Shown: positions 26,802-36,970, numbered from the stretch's first letter. The stretch is 64,000 nucleotides of DNA from Zhongshania aliphaticivorans (GCF_001586255.1 NZ_CP014544.1:372001-436000), one strand, 5' to 3'. Numbers and translations are program-made. The notes: a model not told the origin generated them from the letters alone.

Positions 26802-27638
26802 GTGGCGGATAAAAGTACGTTTCAGGGCAAGGCAAATACCCCGATTTTTTGGCAGTCGTGGCCTGCAGTAAAGCCGCGGGCTTGTGTGGTGATTAGTCAT
26901 GGTCTGGGCGAGCACGGTGGGCGTTACGCGCCGTTGGCTAAAACCTTGCTCGATTTGGGCTTCAGTGTCTATGCCATAGACCATCGTGGTCATGGCCAGT
27001 CTGGGGCGCCCAGAGGTTTGATTCGCAATTTTCAGCATTGTGTGGACGATCTAGATCATCTTATGACTGCCGTGGTGGCACTCCAGAAGTGCCCCATTAT
27101 TTTACTGGGTCACAGTATGGGCGGCGCTATTGCCACGGCCTATACGCTCCAGCATCAAGATCGCTTGGCCGCGCTAATATTGTCGGGTGCGGCATTGAAT
27201 AGCGACATGGTGCCGGGGGCGATGAAGCTGGTATGTAAATTTCTGGGGGCATTGGCGCCGCGCTTACCCGTACTGAAAATTGACCCTAGCTTGGTCAGTC
27301 GCGACCCTGAGCAGGTGGCCTTATACGCGAATGATCCCTTAAATTTACATGGCTCGGTGCCAATAAGAACCATAGCTCAGATGGTCGCTACTATTTCGGG
27401 CATGCCCCCAAAATTTAATCAAATTAGCTTGCCTATACTGATTTTACATGGCGAGGAGGATCAGCTAATTCCCGCCAAATCCAGTATGGCATTGCACGAC
27501 TCCATATCTTCAGCAGATAAGACCGTGCACATTTATCCTGAGCTATACCACGAAATTCTTAATGAGTTAGAAGCTGATCGCGCGCGGGTCAGCGACGATA
27601 TTTGCGAGTGGTTAGCGGCGCGTTTCCCGGTGGTGTGA
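26802..27638 (+). CDS. Monoacylglycerol lipase-type alpha/beta hydrolase
   Basis: 278 residues starting at GTG after GGGAG. S33/Hydrolase_4 family. HGLGEHGGRY near 31-40, DHRGHGQSG near 62-70, and nucleophile Ser in GHSMGG near 106-111; Asp in HGEEDQLIP and His in YHEILNE near the end. It probably hydrolyses monoacylglycerol or a lysophospholipid. It lies 28 bases after the WS/DGAT gene and is the last gene of the operon. An inverted repeat separates it from the convergent epoxide hydrolase gene. Confidence 0.87.
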   Translation: MADKSTFQGKANTPIFWQSWPAVKPRACVVISHGLGEHGGRYAPLAKTLLDLGFSVYAIDHRGHGQSGAPRGLIRNFQHCVDDLDHLMTAVVALQKCPIILLGHSMGGAIATAYTLQHQDRLAALILSGAALNSDMVPGAMKLVCKFLGALAPRLPVLKIDPSLVSRDPEQVALYANDPLNLHGSVPIRTIAQMVATISGMPPKFNQISLPILILHGEEDQLIPAKSSMALHDSISSADKTVHIYPELYHEILNELEADRARVSDDICEWLAARFPVV

Positions 27639-27652
27639 GTGGGCCTGCAGGA

Positions 27653-27684
27653 CGGCATAGGAGGGTGTTTACCCGACTATGCCG
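27653..27684. terminator. Hairpin between convergent lipase and epoxide hydrolase genes
   Basis: CGGCATAG (27653-27660) and CTATGCCG (27677-27684), with an inner GGGT/ACCC stem. It likely ends transcripts from both sides, but has no long T-tract. Confidence 0.55.
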
Positions 27685-27694
27685 CGTTTGATGT

Positions 27695-28861
27695 TTAGCG
27701 GAGTTTGGCGAAAAACTGCTGAATATCCTTGCACAGTTTTACGGGTTCTTCCATGGCGGCAAAATGCCCACCGTGGGGTAAATAGCTCAGCTGCTGCACA
27801 TTGTAGTAATGCTCGATCCAGGCCTTGGGTTGCAGCACCACTTCTTTTGGAAAAACGGCAATTCCGCAAGGTGCTTCCACCACGGGTGTGCGGTCGTGTG
27901 ATGGCGTCCAAGGCTGGTGTGCTGCCTCGTAGTAAAAACGCATTGAGCTGCCTATGGTTTCTGTTAACCAGTAAATCATGACGGTGGTAATCAAATCGTC
28001 TTTCGAGAACACGCTTTCAACGACGCCATCGCAATCGCTCCAGCTGCGACGTTTTTCTAATATCCAAGCCAGTAGCCCGGTCGGCGAGTCATTTAAGCCA
28101 TAAGCGACGGTTTGTGGTCGTGTGCTTTGAATAGCGAAGTAGCCGCCACCGTCGGCAAAAAAGTGGGCGTTGTACTCTGCTAGCGATTGTTCTTCGGCGG
28201 TGAAGTAGCTGGGGTCAACCGTGCCGCCAGTAAAGGTGTCTAGGGGGAGTAAAGTGGTAAAGTGGCTGCCAATTAATTTTTCTGCATGTTTGTGGCCGAG
28301 CTGCGCGGCAATGATTGCGCCCCAGTCGTGGCCGTGGACGGCGAATTTGTCGTAGCCAAGGCCCTGCATTAGCTCGACAAAAATATCGGCAGCACGCCAA
28401 AAATTAATGCCGGTTTTTGGCAGCGGTGACGAGAAACCATAGCCGGGTAGTGAGGGAATAATTAAGTCGAAGGCATTGGTGGCATCGCCGCCGTGGGCTG
28501 CGGGGTCGCTCAGTGGGCCGAGCATTTTTTGGTAGTCCCAAAAGCTCCAGGGCCAGCCGTGTAGCAGTAGTAAGGGCTTACACGGCGCGCCGCTGCTCTT
28601 GCCCTTAATATGAATAAAGTGGATTGGCATATCGTCGATAACGCAGCGAAAATGCGGAAACTCATTCATTGCCGCTTCGTGCTTGCGCCAGTCGTAATTG
28701 TGCTGCCAATGATGCAGCAGCTCAGCCATGTACGCGCCGTTGCTGCCGTATGCCCACTGATCATTGCCGAAGTCTTTGGGTAAGCGGCTGGTGCTCAGTT
28801 TCTGCCTGAGTTCATCGAGTTGGGCTTGGTCAATGTCGATTTTAAATGCGTCAACTTTCAT
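27695..28861 (-). CDS. Epoxide hydrolase, EHN-type
   Basis: 388 residues. An N-terminal EHN domain (about 1-110) precedes the alpha/beta-hydrolase core. Oxyanion motif HGWPWS is at 101-106, nucleophile D179 in GHDWG at 178-181, and the base His in LPHGGHFAAMEEP near the C-terminus. Opens epoxides to diols, as in juvenile hormone or xenobiotic-type epoxide hydrolases. It follows the aldehyde dehydrogenase gene by 55 bases on the same strand, probably one operon with the operator at 30529 upstream. The physiological epoxide is unknown. Confidence 0.93.
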   Translation of the reverse strand: MKVDAFKIDIDQAQLDELRQKLSTSRLPKDFGNDQWAYGSNGAYMAELLHHWQHNYDWRKHEAAMNEFPHFRCVIDDMPIHFIHIKGKSSGAPCKPLLLLHGWPWSFWDYQKMLGPLSDPAAHGGDATNAFDLIIPSLPGYGFSSPLPKTGINFWRAADIFVELMQGLGYDKFAVHGHDWGAIIAAQLGHKHAEKLIGSHFTTLLPLDTFTGGTVDPSYFTAEEQSLAEYNAHFFADGGGYFAIQSTRPQTVAYGLNDSPTGLLAWILEKRRSWSDCDGVVESVFSKDDLITTVMIYWLTETIGSSMRFYYEAAHQPWTPSHDRTPVVEAPCGIAVFPKEVVLQPKAWIEHYYNVQQLSYLPHGGHFAAMEEPVKLCKDIQQFFAKLR

Positions 28862-28916
28862 ATTAGAGTTTCACCTGTACTTTGTCGTCTAAAAGCAGTG
28901 AGTTAGCGCTGAAGTA

Positions 28917-30380
28917 TTAGCCCATCACTTTCTCTAGTAGCTTAAGCATTTTGGCAGTGTGTGGCGCTTTGAAATACGGGGTCAGGCTCACCAAGCCCTG
29001 TTTGTAATAGGCCTTGGCATGGCTGAGCTGGCGGAAGCCGTCAAAGCCATGGTAGCTACCCATACCACTGTGACCAACCCCACCTAGTGGCATGGTGTCT
29101 TGTAAAACATGGGCGGCAATATCATTTACGACCATACCGCCGGAGGTGGTATTTAATTTGATTTGCTGAATTTCAGCCTTGGACGAGCCAAAGTAATAGA
29201 GCGCCAAGGGCCGTTCACCGGCGTTAATTTCTGTGCAAACACTGTCGATATTGTCGTAGGTTTTTACCGCCATAGCTGGCCCAAAAATTTCGTCGCACAT
29301 GATTTTGGCGTCGCTGTCAGGGTTTATTACCAAAGTGGGGGCGAGTTTATTGTGGCTTTCTGGTTGCGCCAAGCCAATATCGTCGGCGAGGGCTTCAACG
29401 CGATAGCCTCGGTCATGGGCCTCTTGTATATAAGACGTAATTCGGCCTCGGTGGCGGGCGTTGATTACCGAGCCGTAGTCGGGATTGTCATTCAGTGTGC
29501 CAAAATTGCTTTCCACAAATTGGCGGGCAAACTGAATAAATTCTTCGAGCTGTGATGCTTTAACATAGGTGTAGTCCGGCGCCAAACAGATCTGACCGGC
29601 ATTCATCGTTTTAAAGGTAAATGTGCGCTCAACAGCGGCTTTTAAGTCGGCGCCTTCGCCAATTATCACTGGGCATTTGCCGCCTAGTTCAAGCGTTAGT
29701 GGTACGAGATTTTCAGCGGCGGCGCGCATTACGTGTTTGGCCACCGACGGCGCACCAGTGAACACTAAATGATCGAAAGCCTGACCGCAAAATGCGCTGG
29801 CCACGTCTGGGCCGCCGTTAACTACTGCAATTTCTTCGGTCGCAAAGGTGTTGTGAATAAGCTCGGCCATTAATGCTGAGGTTTCAGGTGTTAATTCCGA
29901 GGGTTTAATCATGGCGCGGTTACCCGCCGAGATCGCATTGCCCAGCGGCGAAAAGGTAAGTTGTACAGGGAAGTTCCACGGCGACACTATGCCGACCACG
30001 CCCAGTGGCTGGTAAAATACATGGGCGTCGGCGCCGAGTAAATTGAGGGGGAACTTTGCGCCTCGGGATTCTTTTTTCATCCAGCTAGCGGTGTTTTTGC
30101 GCAAGTATTTTAAGCTTTCAATGGGCACCAGAACGTCAAATACCACACTGTCAAAATGGGAGCGAGCGCGGTAATCGGCACGCAGCGCATCTGAGAATCG
30201 TTGTTTGTTCACGCGCAGTAAATCAATAAGGCGATCAAGCCGGTCGATGCGAGTTTTAAGTGTGGGGTAGCCGTCATCGATAAAGCTTTGGCGTTGAGTG
30301 TTAAGTGTTGCCGCAATGCTTTGGGCATTGGCGTCGGCATCAAATAGTGGGGTAATCACCCGATTTTCGGTATTGCTCAT
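28917..30380 (-). CDS. Aldehyde dehydrogenase, coniferyl-aldehyde-dehydrogenase type
   Basis: 487 residues, NAD(P)-dependent aldehyde dehydrogenase. Nucleotide site MKKESRGAK... and PWNFPVQLT near 140, FTGAPSVAK near 215, general base Glu in LTLELGGKCP near 238, and catalytic Cys in NAGQICLAPDY near 270. The C-terminal SGMGSYHGFDGFRQLSH is typical of coniferyl-aldehyde and fatty-aldehyde forms. It is the first gene of the operon with epoxide hydrolase and has a regulon operator 149 bases upstream. Confidence 0.92.
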   Translation of the reverse strand: MSNTENRVITPLFDADANAQSIAATLNTQRQSFIDDGYPTLKTRIDRLDRLIDLLRVNKQRFSDALRADYRARSHFDSVVFDVLVPIESLKYLRKNTASWMKKESRGAKFPLNLLGADAHVFYQPLGVVGIVSPWNFPVQLTFSPLGNAISAGNRAMIKPSELTPETSALMAELIHNTFATEEIAVVNGGPDVASAFCGQAFDHLVFTGAPSVAKHVMRAAAENLVPLTLELGGKCPVIIGEGADLKAAVERTFTFKTMNAGQICLAPDYTYVKASQLEEFIQFARQFVESNFGTLNDNPDYGSVINARHRGRITSYIQEAHDRGYRVEALADDIGLAQPESHNKLAPTLVINPDSDAKIMCDEIFGPAMAVKTYDNIDSVCTEINAGERPLALYYFGSSKAEIQQIKLNTTSGGMVVNDIAAHVLQDTMPLGGVGHSGMGSYHGFDGFRQLSHAKAYYKQGLVSLTPYFKAPHTAKMLKLLEKVMG

Positions 30381-30528
30381 CGCTGCCAGCTCCGTTGCGT
30401 GCTTCTTTATTGGTATTAATATTAATAGGGGAAATATGTGTAATCGATATACAAAACATCGGCTTACAAGGTTATTTTCGCATGTTCTAGATTATTGTGA
30501 TTAATAGGTGAGGGTTATCTTGGCATCT

Positions 30529-30546
30529 ATTGATGTTTGGGTCAAT
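30529..30546. promoter_or_regulatory. Regulon operator upstream of the aldehyde dehydrogenase operon
   Basis: ATTGATGTTTGGGTCAAT, with perfect outer arms ATTGA/TCAAT. It lies between the ALDH start (30380) and the end of the araC-type gene (30557). Confidence 0.62.
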
Positions 30547-30556
30547 AATTGCCAGC

Positions 30557-31588
30557 TTACCCTTGCAGGGATTTTCTAAATTGCAGTGGGGTGATGCCGG
30601 TCCAGGTTCTAAAGGCGCGTATAAAGGGCGCAGCTTCGGTATAGCCAATGCTAAATGCAATTTGTTCTACGCTGCTGTCACTGCTAGCCAGCAGTTTAAT
30701 GGCCTGTTCGCGGCGCACGCTATTGCGAATGCCCTGCCAGCTACTGCCTTCTTGTTTAAGTCGGCGGCGTAGGCTGTCGCTACTGATGCCGAGTGCGTTG
30801 CAGCACGATTTTAAGCTGTGTTGTGGAGCATCTTCCCTGGGCAGCTGGTCAAGATAACGGCGTATGTACAAGGTGTACTGACCACTTTCTTCAAAGGGCA
30901 GGTAGAGGTTGGCGGGGGCATCTTGAAAGTAGTCAGCTAGGCTTAACTCGGTTTGCACTACAGGGCGGTCAAAATAAGCGCCATCAAACTCAATGCCGCT
31001 GTAGTCGGCGCCGTTGACGACGGTGCTGCCATAAAACAGATGCTCGTGTTCGTGCAGTGGTGGGGCCTGATAATCCAGTGCGACCATTTGCAGGGCAATG
31101 CGTTCATTGATTAGCCAACTCGCAAAACGGTGCAAAATCATCAGTATTGTGTCTATGGCAAAACTGTCTCGCACTTGCATGCCGGTGCGTCGCAAGACCC
31201 GGATTTTGACCTTGTGGTCGTTTAGCTCACAGGACAAATGTAGGCTGTTATCAAAGAGGTTGCTCACCGAGGTGAAGCGCCGCATGGCTTCACCTAGGGT
31301 TTTGCCGTGCACCGCATTAGTGGCAATGGCGTGGTAGCTGCCAATGCGCTGTTTACGTTCTAGCAGGCCGTACTGTTCGTCTTCTAGGCGGCCACTGGTG
31401 CGACGGCATAGCTCGATAAATTGCCGCGCCGGAATACGGGTTTGCGGTGAACCCTGTAAGGCTGGGTCTATGCCGCAGCTGCGCAATAGATGGCTGCAAT
31501 TAATGCCGTGCAGACGGGCGCCGGTGAGGCTGCGTGCCACCGTGGCCATTGAGATAGTTAGCGTCGATAAATTGTTCATAGAGTGCAA
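30557..31588 (-). CDS. AraC-family transcriptional regulator
   Basis: 343 residues. The N-terminal Arabinose_bd-type (PF12625) sensor covers about 20-210. The C-terminal HTH_18 domain covers about 240-335, with LGISSDSLRRRLKQEGSSWQ and the second helix SIGYTEAAPFIRAFRTWTGI. Such regulators control aldehyde, alkane or aromatic catabolism genes. It lies downstream of the regulon operator and upstream of ALDH on the same strand, and is divergent from the thiolase-FadB operon. It may activate either. Confidence 0.92.
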   Translation of the reverse strand: MHSMNNLSTLTISMATVARSLTGARLHGINCSHLLRSCGIDPALQGSPQTRIPARQFIELCRRTSGRLEDEQYGLLERKQRIGSYHAIATNAVHGKTLGEAMRRFTSVSNLFDNSLHLSCELNDHKVKIRVLRRTGMQVRDSFAIDTILMILHRFASWLINERIALQMVALDYQAPPLHEHEHLFYGSTVVNGADYSGIEFDGAYFDRPVVQTELSLADYFQDAPANLYLPFEESGQYTLYIRRYLDQLPREDAPQHSLKSCCNALGISSDSLRRRLKQEGSSWQGIRNSVRREQAIKLLASSDSSVEQIAFSIGYTEAAPFIRAFRTWTGITPLQFRKSLQG

Positions 31589-31726
31589 ATATAAGCTTAT
31601 TTTGCAGTTTTATGTCAATTTTAATCGCTTTTTTAATCATTGTACTGATTATCGCTGTCTCCCACACTAGACCTACTTGCGATTTCGACAGGCGATATCG
31701 TGTTGGCAATTATTCTGGAGGCTGGT

Positions 31727-32932
31727 GTGACTACTGGTGCATATATATTTGACGCGATCAGAACACCGCGTAGCAAAGGCAAAGCGGGTGGTTCATTGCA
31801 CGAGGTTAAACCGGTGGCACTGGCGGCGGGTTTGCTCCGGGAGTTGCAGCAGCGCAATGATTTAGACACCAGCGTAGTAGACGACGTGATACTGGGTTGC
31901 GTTACCCCCGTGGGCGAGCAGGGCAGCTGCATTGCCAAGGCGGCGGTACAATATGCGGGCTGGGATGAAAGCGTTGCCGGGTTTCAACTCGACCGCTTTT
32001 GCGCTTCTGGTCTCGAAGCGGTTAACACTGCCGCCCAGAAAATTGCCTCTGGTTGGGAAGATCTTATTGTTGCTGGCGGTGTTGAGTGCATGTCGCGGGT
32101 AAAAATGGGTAGCAATGGTGGCGCTATGTTTTCTGACCCTGAATTTATTTTGGGTCAAAAAGCTGCGCCCCAAGGCATAGGTGCCGATTTAATCGCCAAT
32201 CTTGGTGGTTGGAGCCGTCGTGATGTCGATCAAGTTGCAGTGACCTCGCAGCAGCGTGCGGCGCGCGCCCGCGACAATGCTTGGTTTACCTCTTTGGTGC
32301 CCGTACGCGATAGCAGTGGAGCGGTGATTCTGGCCCAAGATGATTTTATTAAACCCAATAGTAGCCTCGAGAGCCTCGCCGCTCTTAAGCCCTCCTTTCA
32401 AGCGATGGGTGATATGGGTATGGACGAACTCGCCTTGTCCAAATATAGCCTCCTAGAAAAAATTGAGCACGTGCACACTCCCGCGAACTCATCGGGTATT
32501 GTCGATGGCGCCAGCGCGGTCTTAATTGGCAGTGCCAAGATCGGTTCGGCGTTGGGTCTTAAAGCCCGTGCGCGGATTGTTGCCACCGCTGTTACGTCCA
32601 GCGACCCCGTTATCATGCTTACAGGCCCGGGTCCTGCGGCGCATAAATGCCTTAAAAAAGCTGGTCTATCTGTGCGTGACATCGACCTGTGGGAAATCAA
32701 CGAGGCCTTTGCCTCGGTCATGCTGCGTTTTATGGCGGACATGGGTATAGACGACAGCATTACCAATGTTAACGGTGGCGCCATTGCCATGGGGCACCCG
32801 CTGGGCGCAACCGGCGGCATGTTAATTGGCATCATGCTCGACGAATTGGAGCGCCGAAATTTACAGCGCGGCTTAGTGGCCCTGTGTGTGGGGGGGGGCA
32901 TGGGTATCGCCACGATTATAGAGCGGGTGTGA
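31727..32932 (+). CDS. Acetyl-CoA acyltransferase (thiolase, FadA-like)
   Basis: 401 residues starting at GTG, with GGAGG five bases upstream; a TTG nine codons earlier lacks a site. Catalytic Cys92 is in RFCASGLE, His in [11 protein letters not shown], and the second Cys in [12 protein letters not shown] near the C-terminus. It cleaves 3-ketoacyl-CoA in the last step of beta-oxidation. A G9 tract at 32890-32898 encodes the VGGG segment and is in frame. It is followed 52 bases later by the FadB-like gene, so the pair probably forms a beta-oxidation complex. Confidence 0.94.
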   Translation: MTTGAYIFDAIRTPRSKGKAGGSLHEVKPVALAAGLLRELQQRNDLDTSVVDDVILGCVTPVGEQGSCIAKAAVQYAGWDESVAGFQLDRFCASGLEAVNTAAQKIASGWEDLIVAGGVECMSRVKMGSNGGAMFSDPEFILGQKAAPQGIGADLIANLGGWSRRDVDQVAVTSQQRAARARDNAWFTSLVPVRDSSGAVILAQDDFIKPNSSLESLAALKPSFQAMGDMGMDELALSKYSLLEKIEHVHTPANSSGIVDGASAVLIGSAKIGSALGLKARARIVATAVTSSDPVIMLTGPGPAAHKCLKKAGLSVRDIDLWEINEAFASVMLRFMADMGIDDSITNVNGGAIAMGHPLGATGGMLIGIMLDELERRNLQRGLVALCVGGGMGIATIIERV

Positions 32933-32984
32933 TTGCCCGTGCTGCAGGCTTACAAATTAATTTCACCGAATGCTGAGTAGAATT

Positions 32985-35141
32985 ATGAACACAGAATTTA
33001 TCTATCAAAAAGACGCCGACAATATCGTGACGGTTACCATGGACATGAATGGCCCGGTAAACGCGATAAACGACGGCTTTATTGCCGCTCTAAAAGAAAC
33101 TTTAGACAGGCTAGAGCAGGAGCCTGATCTTGCCGGTGTGATCATCACTTCGGCTAAAAAAACCTTTGTGGCTGGTGGTGATCTCAATGAGCTTATTGCG
33201 GCTCAACCCGGCCAAGAAGAGGGGGTGTTTACGCGCACCCAAATGATTAAATCCTTATTTCGGCGTATTGAAAAATTGAGCGCGCCCTCGGTTGCGGCAA
33301 TAAATGGTGCGGCACTGGGCGGCGGTTTGGAATTGGCCTTGTCTTGCAATTGCCGTATTGCAGTAAATCACCGCAGCGTTCAACTGGGCCTGCCTGAGGT
33401 TGGCCTTGGCTTGCTACCCGGTGGCGGCGGTATTGTGCGCTTAACCTCATTAATTGGTTTTCAAAAAGCTTTCCCGTATTTAATGGACGGTAAAAAAATC
33501 AATGCCGAAAAAGCGCTTAGCGAAGGCTTTATCCATGCGCTGGCGGCAGATCAAACTGCACTTTTAGCGACGGCGAAAAACTGGATTATAAACAATGCAG
33601 CGGGCAGTGAAGGTGCGAGCCAGCCATGGGATCGCAAAGGTTTTCGCATTCCCGGTGGTAATGAGAGCAGCCCCGGCATGAGTCAGCAAATTGCTATGGC
33701 GTCGGCAGCCTTATTCAAGAAAACCCGGGGTTTACTGCCCGCGCCAGAATTTATTCTCAATACCATGGTTGAGGTGCTGCGGGTAGATTTTGATACCGCG
33801 CTGACTATTGAGAGTCGCCAGTTTTCGCAACTGGTCACCCGGCCCGAAGCTAAAAATATGATCAACGCCTTTTTCTTTCAAATGAATCAGGTTGCTGGCG
33901 GCAAGAGCCGACCAAAAATCGCAGAAAAGCATACCGTTAAAAAGCTGGGTGTACTCGGCGGCGGCATGATGGGGCAGGGTATTGCCATGGTGGCCGCGCA
34001 GGTGGGGATTGAGGTAGTCATAAAAGACGTGAGCATCGAATCTGCCGCCAAAGCAAAAGCCTATGCCGAAAATGGCTTTGCCAAATTGGTGGCAAAAGGA
34101 CGGATGACGGCAGAGGACGCATCGCGGGCGCTAGCGCGAATTAAACTAAGTGTCGACGTTGCCGACTTGCAGGGCTGCGATTTTATTATTGAAGCAGTCT
34201 TTGAGAATATCGAGCTTAAGCACGCATTGGTGAAGGAAGCTGAAACCATGTTGGCAGACGGTGGCGTATGGGCTTCTAATACGTCAACTTTGCCGATTAC
34301 GCGTATTGCTGCCGCCAGCAGCAAGCCTGAAAACTTCATTGGCATGCACTTTTTCTCGCCAGTAGATCGTATGCCGTTGTTAGAAATTATTTGCGGCGAG
34401 CAGACCAGCGATGAAACTCTGGCCAAGGCCTTTGACCTTGCCAAGCAACTACGAAAAATGCCGATTGTGGTGAATGATGCGCCAGGCTTTTACACCTCGC
34501 GCACCATCAGTACCCCAATTCAAGAGGCTGCGCAGTTAATCGCGGAAGGTGTGGATGCGGTTCGTATTGAAAATGTCGGTAAATCTGTGGGCTGGCCAGT
34601 AGGACCGCTGGCCTTGCAAGATGAAGTTAGTCAAAAACTGTCTTTGGACATAATCGACGCCCAAATCGCCATGGGCTTGCGCAAACCAGAAGACGATCCC
34701 ACGCCCCAGGGCACCGCTCTTATGCGCTGTTTATTAAATGAGCATGGTCGCGGTGGCCGAGTGCATGGTGGTGGCTATTACGAGTATAGCGAATCGGGCA
34801 AGGCCATATGGTCAAAACTGAAAGCGCTATACTTTAAAGAAGGGGTAGATTCCGCAATAAGTGACGCTGATATTCGTGATCGTCTGTTATTTCGGCCGGT
34901 TATTGAGAGCCTGGTGTGTCTGCAAGACGGTGTGTTGCGCAGTGTCGCCGACGGTAATATTGGCGCAATAATGGGTATTGGCGCGCCGAGCTGGACCGGT
35001 GGTTATCTACAGTTTGTTAATACCTATGGCCTTGAGCGCTTTGCTGAGCGCTGCACAACCTTGGCGGAGGCCTACGGCGAGCGCTTCCGGGCGCCAGCCA
35101 TTGTGGCCGATAAAATTGCTGAGGGCGCGAATTTTAATTGA
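32985..35141 (+). CDS. Bifunctional enoyl-CoA hydratase / 3-hydroxyacyl-CoA dehydrogenase (FadB/FadJ-like)
   Basis: 718 residues from the ATG at 32985. The N-terminal crotonase domain (about 1-190) has the oxyanion loop GAALGGGLELALS and the E/E region LPEVGLGLLPGGGG near 130-145. The C-terminal NAD domain starts at LGVLGGGMMGQGIAMV near 316 and the 3HCDH domain follows, with the catalytic His in GMHFFSPVDRMPLLEI near 440. It converts enoyl-CoA to 3-ketoacyl-CoA for the thiolase upstream. The stop overlaps a regulon operator (35137-35154) that precedes the acyl-CoA ligase gene. Confidence 0.94.
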   Translation: MNTEFIYQKDADNIVTVTMDMNGPVNAINDGFIAALKETLDRLEQEPDLAGVIITSAKKTFVAGGDLNELIAAQPGQEEGVFTRTQMIKSLFRRIEKLSAPSVAAINGAALGGGLELALSCNCRIAVNHRSVQLGLPEVGLGLLPGGGGIVRLTSLIGFQKAFPYLMDGKKINAEKALSEGFIHALAADQTALLATAKNWIINNAAGSEGASQPWDRKGFRIPGGNESSPGMSQQIAMASAALFKKTRGLLPAPEFILNTMVEVLRVDFDTALTIESRQFSQLVTRPEAKNMINAFFFQMNQVAGGKSRPKIAEKHTVKKLGVLGGGMMGQGIAMVAAQVGIEVVIKDVSIESAAKAKAYAENGFAKLVAKGRMTAEDASRALARIKLSVDVADLQGCDFIIEAVFENIELKHALVKEAETMLADGGVWASNTSTLPITRIAAASSKPENFIGMHFFSPVDRMPLLEIICGEQTSDETLAKAFDLAKQLRKMPIVVNDAPGFYTSRTISTPIQEAAQLIAEGVDAVRIENVGKSVGWPVGPLALQDEVSQKLSLDIIDAQIAMGLRKPEDDPTPQGTALMRCLLNEHGRGGRVHGGGYYEYSESGKAIWSKLKALYFKEGVDSAISDADIRDRLLFRPVIESLVCLQDGVLRSVADGNIGAIMGIGAPSWTGGYLQFVNTYGLERFAERCTTLAEAYGERFRAPAIVADKIAEGANFN

Positions 35142-35154
35142 GTTAAAGATCAAT
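35137..35154. promoter_or_regulatory. Regulon operator upstream of the acyl-CoA ligase gene
   Basis: ATTGAGTTAAAGATCAAT, overlapping the stop of the FadB-like gene and 173 bases before the ligase ATG. Outer arms ATTGA/TCAAT are exact. Confidence 0.55.
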
Positions 35155-35326
35155 TAGTCTGGACTCAGGCCGTGATGAATGTTAATTTTTATCACTACTG
35201 AGTCATGTTCAATTGCGGGCCAAGAAAAACCATGGTCAAAACTACGGCTATATCGATGGTTTTTTGTAGCAGCTGAGTTTGGCGCGTGCTGTTTAGACGG
35301 CAGTATTGAAATAATGATAAAAGAGG

Positions 35327-36970
35327 ATGTCGGAAATGCGTGATGCTGTGAAAACGCCATTGGAAATGTTTTATCGCTGGGAAGCAGAGGCGGCTGACCA
35401 AGTATTTTTACGGCAACCGGCGAATTTAGCGTGGACAGAATACACCTGGGCAGAGGTTGCCGACCGCGCCCGTCGCTTAGCGGCCTACATCATTGAACAG
35501 GGCTTTGAGCCGGGCAGTCGGATCGCGGTGTTTGCTAAAAACTGTGCAGACTGGGTAGTGGTTGATTTTGCCATAATGTTGGCGGGCCACGTCAGTGTAC
35601 CGCTGTATCCAGGTCAGGATGCTGGCTCAAGCAAGTACATATTAGACCACAGCGAGAGCCAGCTGATATTCCTTGGTAGTTTCGATATTGCCGAGACCGC
35701 CGGCGAGATACTGCCTGCCGGTATGACGCGGGTGGGTATTCACGGTTGCAGCATTGAAGTCGATGAGTCATTAGCTGACATACTTGCCCACTATGAGCCG
35801 TTTTCCGGCTCGCCAGTGCCTGACCCGCAGAGCTTATTCACGATTCTGTACACCTCGGGTACCACCGGTAACCCCAAAGGCGTTATGCATGTTCACGCGA
35901 CTCCCGGCAACGTGCTGCCGCGCTTTCAAGGAGCCTGGGGTATTGGTAGCCATGACGAGCGTGAGCGCTTTATGTCTTACCTGCCTTTATCCCACGCGGC
36001 CGAGCGCTGCATAGTTGAAATGAACGCCCTGTACTGCAATGGTGTAATCTCTTTTTCGGAAAGTTTGGAATTTTTTGCCGAAGAGCTTCGCTCAGTTGCA
36101 CCCACTTTCTTTTTCTCTGTCCCGCGGCTCTGGGTGAAATTTAAAACCGCTGTCGACGCTAAGATTCCACCGGAAGTGCAGGCCGCATTTACCGACGAGC
36201 AGCGCCAAGGCGTGCGCAAACAATTGGGATTGGACCAAGCCAAAGTTATTTTAACCGGCTCGGCGCCGTGCCCTAAAGATGTACAAAACTGGTTTTTGGA
36301 CTTGGGTGTCATGCTGCGGGAAGGCTACTCCATGACTGAGAATTTCTGCGACGGTACTTTCTGGAGCGAATCCAGTCGTCCGCCTGCGGGTTGTGTTGGC
36401 AAGCCCTTGCCTGGGGTGGAGATAAAACTCACCGCCGACGAAGAAGTGTGTTTTCGTAGCAGCGGCTTAATGACAGGCTACTATAAAAGCCCAGACAAAA
36501 CCGACGACGTGCTCATCGACGGTTGGTATCACAGCGGCGATACCGGCAAACTCGACGAAAACGGCAATCTGTGGATTACCGGGAGAATGAGCGAGGTCTT
36601 CAAAACTACTAAGGGCAAATTTATTAGTCCAATTAAGTTAGAAGACAAATTTGGCGCGGTACTTGAGCTGGGTCAAGTCTGTGTTTGCGGTCACGGTCTA
36701 GATCAGCCCGTGATGCTCGCGACTCGCTCAGAGCTTGCAGTTGATCTCGATGACGCAGCCTTAGCTGCAAAACTCATCGAAGCCCTAGATCAAATCAACG
36801 TTACTATGCCGCCGTATGAACGAATTGCGGCCATCATTATTACCCCAGAGGAATGGACAATAATGAATGGCTTGTTAACACCAACGATGAAGCTAAAGCG
36901 CAAAAGTTTGATTGCAAAATACAGCGATGTGATTAACGCGAAGATTACCGAGAGAGTGAGCTTCGTCTAG
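35327..36970 (+). CDS. AMP-dependent long-chain acyl-CoA synthetase
   Basis: 547 residues, ANL superfamily. The P-loop YTSGTTGNPKG is near 174-184, the A5 motif REGYSMTENF near 330, and WYHSGDTGKLDENG near 400. It activates a carboxylic acid to its acyl-CoA through an acyl-adenylate. A shortened C-terminal domain ends with the typical Lys in PTMKLKRKS. It is monocistronic, downstream of FadB-like and its operator, and is probably the entry enzyme for the carbon source handled by this region. Exact acid unknown. Confidence 0.92.
   Translation: MSEMRDAVKTPLEMFYRWEAEAADQVFLRQPANLAWTEYTWAEVADRARRLAAYIIEQGFEPGSRIAVFAKNCADWVVVDFAIMLAGHVSVPLYPGQDAGSSKYILDHSESQLIFLGSFDIAETAGEILPAGMTRVGIHGCSIEVDESLADILAHYEPFSGSPVPDPQSLFTILYTSGTTGNPKGVMHVHATPGNVLPRFQGAWGIGSHDERERFMSYLPLSHAAERCIVEMNALYCNGVISFSESLEFFAEELRSVAPTFFFSVPRLWVKFKTAVDAKIPPEVQAAFTDEQRQGVRKQLGLDQAKVILTGSAPCPKDVQNWFLDLGVMLREGYSMTENFCDGTFWSESSRPPAGCVGKPLPGVEIKLTADEEVCFRSSGLMTGYYKSPDKTDDVLIDGWYHSGDTGKLDENGNLWITGRMSEVFKTTKGKFISPIKLEDKFGAVLELGQVCVCGHGLDQPVMLATRSELAVDLDDAALAAKLIEALDQINVTMPPYERIAAIIITPEEWTIMNGLLTPTMKLKRKSLIAKYSDVINAKITERVSFV

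Noticed and set aside
31600-31625. A GTCAAT half-site upstream of the thiolase gene
   Set aside because: Only one arm matches; the other half deviates at three positions.
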